A stretch of 64,000 nt of DNA from Tamlana sp. I1 (GTDB taxonomy: Bacteria; Bacteroidota; Bacteroidia; Flavobacteriales; Flavobacteriaceae): NCBI RefSeq assembly GCF_015355625.1, contig NZ_JACLAF010000013.1:1-64000 (forward strand), read 5' to 3'. Below are positions 62,201 through 64,000 of this stretch, piece by piece (the stretch's first letter is position 1; the number at the start of each line of letters is the position of its first letter). Under the pieces are notes generated by a model. The model made no database searches. It worked only from the letters and a program-made list of their open reading frames with translations, and was not told where the DNA came from. The translations under genes and the position numbers were made by a program.

Positions 62201-64000
62201 TTAATCCCAATGCATGCGCTGCAACCTAACCGCATTCAAAATAGCCAATAATGCCACACCTACATCGGCAAAAACAGCTTCCCACATGGTAGCCAAACCA
62301 CCTGCTCCTAAAATCATTACAATTACTTTTACCCCAAAAGCTAATACGATATTTTGCCAAACGATTTTACGTGTGGAACGACTAATTTTAATAGCCTTTA
62401 CCACTTTTGAAGGTTGGTCTGTTTGAATAATAACATCTGCTGTTTCAATAGCGACATCGCTTCCTAAACCGCCCATTGCTATACCTATATCACTTGCTGC
62501 TAAAACTGGCGCATCATTAATACCATCACCAATAAATGCAATTTTGTTTTCGGGGTTTTGCTTTAAAAGTTCAACTTCTTTCAATTTATCTTCAGGTAAT
62601 AATCCGCCTTTGGCATGTTCGATATTTAATTCGGAAGCCACCTTTTGAGTAATGGAATCTTTATCACCAGAGAGCATCATGATACTGTTAACACCAACCT
62701 TATGTAGGGCAGAAATTGTTTCTTTTGCATCCTCTTTTAATTGATCTGCAATAACCACATAACCTGCGAATTTATTATCTATAGCAACTAATACAATGGA
62801 CTCTACAATAGATTGGGTTTCGGTTGGTACATCAATTTTATTAGCAGTCATCAACGCTTTATTTCCAACTAAAACAATCTTACTATTTATGTTACCTTTT
62901 AATCCTTTTCCAGCTATTTCAGTAACGTCTGAAGCTTTATAAGCTGAACTTTCAACTTTATATTCTAAAATAGCCTTTGCGATGGGATGCGTGGATTGCT
63001 CCTCCATAGCCATTAGGTACTTCATAAATTCTTTTTCATCCCATCCAATAGCTTTGATTTCTTTTATTTTAAAAACACCTTTAGTAACCGTTCCTGTCTT
63101 GTCCATTACCAAAGTATTTACCTTGGTCATGACATCCAAGAACGAAGCGCCTTTAAATAAAATTCCATTTTTTGAAGCGGCGCCCAAACCTCCGAAATAC
63201 CCCAAAGGAATAGAAATTACTAAAGCACAGGGACAAGAAATCACCAAGAAAATTAAAGCTCTGTATAACCAATCTCTAAAGACATAATCATCTACAAAAA
63301 AATACGGCAGCAACGTAACACCTATTGCTAAAAACACGACAATTGGTGTATATATTCTAGCAAATTTTCTAATGAACAATTCTGTTTTAGATTTACGAGA
63401 TGTTGCATTCTGCACCATATCGAGAATACGTGCAATAGAACTATCCTTAAATTCTTTGGTAGTTTCTATTTCAATGACACCATCTAAATTTATACTTCCT
63501 GCAAATACTTTTTCTCCTTTTAAAATCGTACTTGGTTTACTTTCTCCTGTTAATGCTGCTGTGTTGAATGAACCTTTGTCGGAAAGCAGAATACCATCTA
63601 AAGGGATTTTTTCTCCAACACGTACTTGCACTTTTTCACCAATTTGAACCGTTTCTGGATTTACAGATACATAATCATTATTTCGATATACTAAGGCTTC
63701 ATTTGGTCTGACATCCAATAAAGCTTTTATATTTCCTTTTGCTCTGTTAACTGCTGCATTTTGAAATAACTCACCTACTGCGTAAAATAACATAACCGCA
63801 ACACCTTCTGGGTATTCGCCAATAATGAATGCTCCAATAGTGGCTATAGACATTAATAAAAACTCTGTAAACACATCACCTTTATTAATGCTCTCCCAAC
63901 CCTCTTTAACTACAGGTAACCCCACTGGTAAATAAGCTATGCCATACCAAATAATACGCACCCAATCCTTGAAGAAGTTAACATCAAAATAATCTAAACC
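62201..64000 (-). CDS. heavy-metal P1B-type ATPase, Zn/Cd-type (start beyond window)
   Basis: At least 600 residues; the frame is open to the right edge, so the N-terminus is missing. It shows membrane helices, AVGELFQNAAVNRAKGNIKALLDVRP (quoted by AVGELFQNAAVNRAK), the actuator TGESKPS, the metal motif SCPCALVISIPLGYFGG, then GILFKGASFLD, the phosphorylation site DKTGTVT, the HP motif THPIAKA and the hinge GDGINDAPVLA. SCPCALV with GGLGAASKNGILFKG is typical of the ZntA/CadA subgroup (P1B-2: Zn, Cd, Pb) and differs from CopA in this window. It is the first gene seen of the minus-strand metal cluster. Confidence 0.9.
   Translation of the reverse strand, partial: GLDYFDVNFFKDWVRIIWYGIAYLPVGLPVVKEGWESINKGDVFTEFLLMSIATIGAFIIGEYPEGVAVMLFYAVGELFQNAAVNRAKGNIKALLDVRPNEALVYRNNDYVSVNPETVQIGEKVQVRVGEKIPLDGILLSDKGSFNTAALTGESKPSTILKGEKVFAGSINLDGVIEIETTKEFKDSSIARILDMVQNATSRKSKTELFIRKFARIYTPIVVFLAIGVTLLPYFFVDDYVFRDWLYRALIFLVISCPCALVISIPLGYFGGLGAASKNGILFKGASFLDVMTKVNTLVMDKTGTVTKGVFKIKEIKAIGWDEKEFMKYLMAMEEQSTHPIAKAILEYKVESSAYKASDVTEIAGKGLKGNINSKIVLVGNKALMTANKIDVPTETQSIVESIVLVAIDNKFAGYVVIADQLKEDAKETISALHKVGVNSIMMLSGDKDSITQKVASELNIEHAKGGLLPEDKLKEVELLKQNPENKIAFIGDGINDAPVLAASDIGIAMGGLGSDVAIETADVIIQTDQPSKVVKAIKISRSTRKIVWQNIVLAFGVKVIVMILGAGGLATMWEAVFADVGVALLAILNAVRLQRMHWD

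Noticed and set aside
1-64000. tRNA or rRNA genes
   Set aside because: I saw no cloverleaf with the usual GTTCRAnTC arm or rRNA sequence by eye; a tRNAscan run would be decisive.

Overview
The window reads as chromosome of a marine flavobacterium (Bacteroidota, Flavobacteriaceae). The evidence is AT-rich coding DNA, SusC/SusD proteins, a hybrid two-component regulator, type IX secretion (Por-type) C-terminal tails, FG-GAP/UnbV surface proteins, and enzymes for red- and brown-algal polysaccharides. I recognised no rRNA, tRNA or CRISPR array.

Layout. 1-800: wreckage, the 3' end of an ISAon1-like transposase and a C-terminal scrap of a restriction-modification enzyme. 0.9-14.9 kb: a first algal-carbohydrate region with a secreted GH16 beta-agarase, a divergent IclR regulator and GH2 glycosidase, then a tightly packed catabolic operon (solute-binding-protein fold without signal peptide, two CaiB-type CoA-transferases, a crotonase, an AldA-like aldehyde dehydrogenase), and an opposing FG-GAP/Big2 lipoprotein. 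15.3-36.5 kb: a second PUL whose enzymes point to a beta-glucan such as laminarin. It has a hybrid two-component regulator, SusC, SusD, a surface lipoprotein, a laminarinase-like GH16, two GH3 beta-glucosidases, and a very large FG-GAP plus vanadium-haloperoxidase/PAP2 fusion. A direct-repeat operator with 21-bp period sits before susC, the second GH3 and the haloperoxidase-like gene, and is most simply the regulator's binding site.

36.7-46.7 kb: a defence and stability island. A three-gene HipBST-like toxin-antitoxin operon lies between direct repeats. A type I restriction-modification locus (hsdM, hsdS, hsdR) carries an Abi_2/HEPN gene and a GIY-YIG gene, with several partial duplications of hsdS, abi and hsdR ends and dispersed palindromes, two of them inside the hsdM and hsdS reading frames.

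46.7-51.3 kb: repeat-rich DNA around a small cassette of poorly characterised genes (helix-turn-helix protein, 251-aa protein, DUF5675 protein, two small membrane proteins, a probable DUF6943 protein), followed by 1.2 kb of noncoding DNA with large imperfect hairpins. 51.3-64.0 kb: a copper/heavy-metal resistance cluster on the minus strand: P-type ATPase (cut by the window edge), HYC_CC_PP protein, CusA-type RND pump, TolC-like channel, CopA, DUF305 protein, CusB-type adaptor and an HMA lipoprotein.

Most promising for new biology: the CoA-dependent operon attached to the agarase/GH2 region, the 21-bp-period operator regulon including the haloperoxidase fusion, the small cassette at 47.7-50.2 kb, and the recurring pattern of accessory genes bracketed by direct repeats.
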